Shown here: piece by piece, positions 33,421 to 35,532 of the stretch | Layout of the letters: each line of letters begins with the position of its first letter | Numbering within the stretch: position 1 is the first letter of the stretch | Source of the DNA: Eubacteriales Family XIII. Incertae Sedis bacterium | GTDB taxonomy: Bacteria > Bacillota > Clostridia > Peptostreptococcales > Anaerovoracaceae | Length of the DNA: 35,532 bases | Direction of reading: 5' to 3' | NCBI GenBank assembly: GCA_031261525.1 | Contig: JAISJM010000177.1 | Coordinates: 1 to 35,532, forward strand | Program-made: the position numbers and the translations under genes | Notes under the pieces: model-generated | Told to the model about the DNA's origin: nothing | Seen by the model: only the letters and a program-made list of their open reading frames with translations | Databases searched by the model: none

Positions 33421-33457
33421 AAAAGGAAGCATGAGAAACGTTCCCTTGCCTCCTTTT
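33421..33457 (-). terminator. hisC terminator
   Basis: Minus-strand stem AAAAGGAGGCAAGGGAA / TTCTCATGCTTCCTTTT with two G-T pairs and one mismatch, then TTTTTATTTG. Starts about 30 bp after the hisC stop. Confidence 0.8.
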
Positions 33458-33489
33458 ATATTTTATAAAAGTGTATTTTATAAAGCTGT

Positions 33490-34584
33490 CTATAGCACTT
33501 GATCGAGACATTCCAATAAGAATCGCATCTGCTCTTTTGTACCCGTACTGATACGAGCGCAAGTGTCATAACCCCACAGATATCCTGCACGAATAATCAC
33601 ACCTAATTTTTCCAATTCTGTAAATAATTTCTTAGAGTCCACACCCAAGTCGACCCAGATGAAATTGGCATAAGATGTGATATATTTCAGTCCTCTGCTG
33701 TCGAAATAATCTTCCATCGTCTTCAGTGCATCGGAATTGCTTTCGATGACATATTGCAGATAATCTTCATCATCAAGCGCTGCAAGCGCTGCAACCTGTG
33801 CCAGTCGATTGATACCAAATGTCTGGCGAATCATATTGGCTTTGCTGGCAACTGCGGCATTTGCAACTGCATAGCCGATGCGCGTGCCCGCGAGACCATA
33901 GATTTTGGAAAAGGTTCTTAATACTAATATATTGTCGTGTGTCTTCAAGTATTCTAGATTGTCGCGTTTGTAATCGTCTCTTGCTGTGGCAAATTCATAA
34001 TAGGCTTCGTCGATGACCAATAGTACATCTTCTGGAAGCTGTGCAACAATGCGGTCTAATTCTGCTACAGAGCAGACATTGCCCGTTGGATTATTCGGTG
34101 TGCAGAGCCAGAAGATCTTTGTCTTTTCGTTGACTTTGGCGAGCATACCATCGATGTCAAAATGATTGTCAATGAGTGGCACTTTGTGGCATGTGGCACC
34201 AAAATAAATTGCAGTGATGTCATAGATGTCAAATGATGGATATGCCATGATGACTTCATCGCCTTCATTGAGCATTGTCATTGCAATGTTCCAGAGGATA
34301 CCCTCACCACCATTGCCGATTATGAGCATATCTTCGTCGACGCCGAGCCGCTTTGACAGCTTTGTGACGAGCTCATACGGATGTCCCTCTGGATAAAAAT
34401 TGACCCCGTCAAGTTCTGCCTTCATCGCCGCGACTGCCTTTGGCGATGGACCAAATTGATTCTCATTGCTTGCAAGCTTTTCTATACGATCCAAACCGAG
34501 CTCTCGTCTTACAACCTCGATTGGTTTGCCCTGTACATAAGGACGAAACTGCGCTAATTCTTTTCTAAAACGATCTGTAATCAT
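33490..34584 (-). CDS. hisC: Histidinol-phosphate aminotransferase (HisC-like)
   Basis: PLP-dependent class I/II aminotransferase; in histidine synthesis it makes histidinol phosphate. 364 residues. Seen: LASNENQFGPSPKAVAAM, the NFYPEGHPYELVTKLSKRLG block, NGGEGILWNIAM, WLCTPNNPTGNV, VIDEAYYEF and the PLP-lysine segment RTFSKIYGLAGTRIGYAVA. I use the second in-frame ATG (34584) since AAAGGG is 7 nt before it but only 1 nt before the ATG at 34590. It stands alone, without other his genes, so an aromatic-amino-acid role is also possible. Extended -10 TGATATACT at 34646-34654. Confidence 0.88.
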   Translation of the reverse strand: MITDRFRKELAQFRPYVQGKPIEVVRRELGLDRIEKLASNENQFGPSPKAVAAMKAELDGVNFYPEGHPYELVTKLSKRLGVDEDMLIIGNGGEGILWNIAMTMLNEGDEVIMAYPSFDIYDITAIYFGATCHKVPLIDNHFDIDGMLAKVNEKTKIFWLCTPNNPTGNVCSVAELDRIVAQLPEDVLLVIDEAYYEFATARDDYKRDNLEYLKTHDNILVLRTFSKIYGLAGTRIGYAVANAAVASKANMIRQTFGINRLAQVAALAALDDEDYLQYVIESNSDALKTMEDYFDSRGLKYITSYANFIWVDLGVDSKKLFTELEKLGVIIRAGYLWGYDTCARISTGTKEQMRFLLECLDQVL

Positions 34585-34645
34585 TTGCATACCCTTTCCA
34601 TATCTGTATCTATTTTCGCGTTCTATGATTAAAAACGCTTTAAAT

Positions 34646-34654
34646 AGTATATCA
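34646..34654 (-). promoter_or_regulatory. Extended -10 of hisC
   Basis: TGATATACT on the minus strand about 60 bp upstream of hisC, just after the stop of the upstream gene. No consensus -35. Confidence 0.45.
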
Positions 34655-34668
34655 CAGAACGGAAACGA

Positions 34669-35532
34669 CTATGCAACAACTTCTTGCTCTATTCGCTTTG
34701 CTTTTTTATTAGAAATCGCAAATGCCGCAATTGCTACAACATAAAGAACAAACAGTACAGCCACAAATGCAGTATGATTGTTGATCCAAGACATCTTCAA
34801 GCTCGTGTCATCGAGGATAAGCCATGCAATTGGAGTGGCAAACGCAAATATCGCTGCAATGATGCCAAGAATCGTACGTTTTTTCTTTGTATCTTTCGTG
34901 TTGATATCGTTATCAAAATCGGTATCATTATAGACATTAACATCTATATCATGACGTTTTTGAATCAATCTATACATTTCAAATAGAATCACCGATACGA
35001 TCGATAATACGGACAGCAACATGGACAATAAACTCCATGTACCTTGAGCTTGGAAATTACCGAGTGGCACATTGCCCTTACCAATATCTGTAAAGATATT
35101 ACCTGTCTGATCTGCCAGCCTTGCTTGATCGGTCACTGAGTAGGAATGAATTGCAGCATCATTCAACACACCTGCATACGGCGCGGAAGCTTCAGGCTCT
35201 TTTTCAGGATCGATTTTGTCTGTTGTATCCTTTACATTCGTATGCGGGAATGTATCTGCAACGGGTGCTGGGGTACTTGGATCTGGTTCAGGCGCGGTAG
35301 GCGCTGCAATCGGTGGCGTCGGGGCAACTGGTGGCTGCGGAGGTCTTGGAGTCGGTGGCGTTGGAGTTGGTGGAGTCGGTGGCGTTGGAGGAGTTGGAGT
35401 CGGTGGTACTGGTGGAGTCGGTGGCGTTGGTGGAGTTGGTGGAGTTGGTGGTACTGGTGGAGTCGGTGGCGTTGGAGGCGTTGGTGGAGTCGGAGGCGTT
35501 GGTGGTGTTGGTGGCACTGGAGGTGTTGGTGG
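34669..35532 (-). CDS. Pro-Thr-rich membrane protein, partial (N-terminus outside window)
   Basis: 288 codons visible, open to the window edge; a GTG at 35517 is inside the repeat and not a credible start. The visible part begins with a (PPT)n tract of about 65 residues with V and PTP variants, then an Ala/Asp/Glu/Pro linker. VPLGNFQAQGTWSLLSMLLS and a helix follow, a charged loop (KRHDIDVN to KDTKKKR), a second helix, WLILDDTSLKMSWINNHT, and a third helix with a basic tail. This matches the C-terminal membrane module of the 16436-17074 protein in order and spacing. Probably a cell-wall-spanning surface protein anchored by its C-terminus; the exported N-terminal domain is not in view. Confidence 0.75.
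   Translation of the reverse strand, partial: PPTPPVPPTPPTPPTPPTPPTPPTPPVPPTPPTPPTPPTPPVPPTPTPPTPPTPPTPTPPTPRPPQPPVAPTPPIAAPTAPEPDPSTPAPVADTFPHTNVKDTTDKIDPEKEPEASAPYAGVLNDAAIHSYSVTDQARLADQTGNIFTDIGKGNVPLGNFQAQGTWSLLSMLLSVLSIVSVILFEMYRLIQKRHDIDVNVYNDTDFDNDINTKDTKKKRTILGIIAAIFAFATPIAWLILDDTSLKMSWINNHTAFVAVLFVLYVVAIAAFAISNKKAKRIEQEVVA
35335..35532. repeat. (PPT)n coding repeat
   Basis: On the plus strand GGTGGAGTTGGTGGCGTTGG-like 9-bp periodic units with GGTGGTACTGGTGGAGTCGG interspersed, continuing past the window edge. Confidence 0.9.

Overview
The window reads as chromosomal DNA of a strictly fermentative, low-to-mid GC Bacillota, most likely a member of class Clostridia. The pointers are a butyrate kinase / phosphate butyryltransferase pair, a T-box leucine operon, a DUF3793 protein, an InlB-type repeat protein, strong AGGAGG ribosome binding sites and TTGACA/TATAAT promoters, several with extended TGn -10 elements. 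I cannot name the species. I saw no rRNA, tRNA, CRISPR array, transposase or phage gene.

Left part (1-7500): a minus-strand block encodes a 2-hydroxyacid dehydrogenase, a YkvI-like permease and an isopropylmalate/homocitrate-synthase-like enzyme. A 430-bp repeat- and palindrome-rich spacer follows, then buk and ptb. Both kinases-pathway enzymes carry extra low-complexity insertions. Divergent from the block is a regulator fusing MerR-type HTH, XRE-type HTH and cupin domains. Together these look like an organic-acid or amino-acid-derived acid pathway ending in acyl-CoA to acyl-phosphate to ATP, but the substrate cannot be read from sequence.

Middle part (7500-15500): a CUT1-type sugar ABC importer (two permeases and a binding lipoprotein, no ATPase), a LacI-type repressor and birA. 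These are separated by the most repeat-rich DNA of the window (11500-12500, 13700-14030, 15080-15175): minisatellites, a 111-bp duplication, long hairpins, a decayed copy of the lacI 5' end and a hexamer array in the probable birA leader. One operator-like motif (core TGTGGAACATGTT) recurs at the sugar-importer promoter and at a promoter upstream of birA.

Right-middle (15500-26900): a DUF3793 gene behind a promoter bracketed by two DtxR-like palindromes; a small membrane protein; an ECF sigma factor translationally overlapped with a membrane-anchored beta-propeller protein (probable anti-sigma or sensor); an InlB-repeat secreted protein; and the leuA-leuC-leuD-leuB operon behind a complete Leu T-box.

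Right part (26900-35532): a possible small RNA unit, modA-modB-modC (molybdate-type importer), a telA / XpaC-like / VWA-binding-protein operon, hisC, and the 3' part of a Pro-Thr-rich membrane protein that runs off the window. Its C-terminal membrane module resembles that of the protein at 16436-17074.
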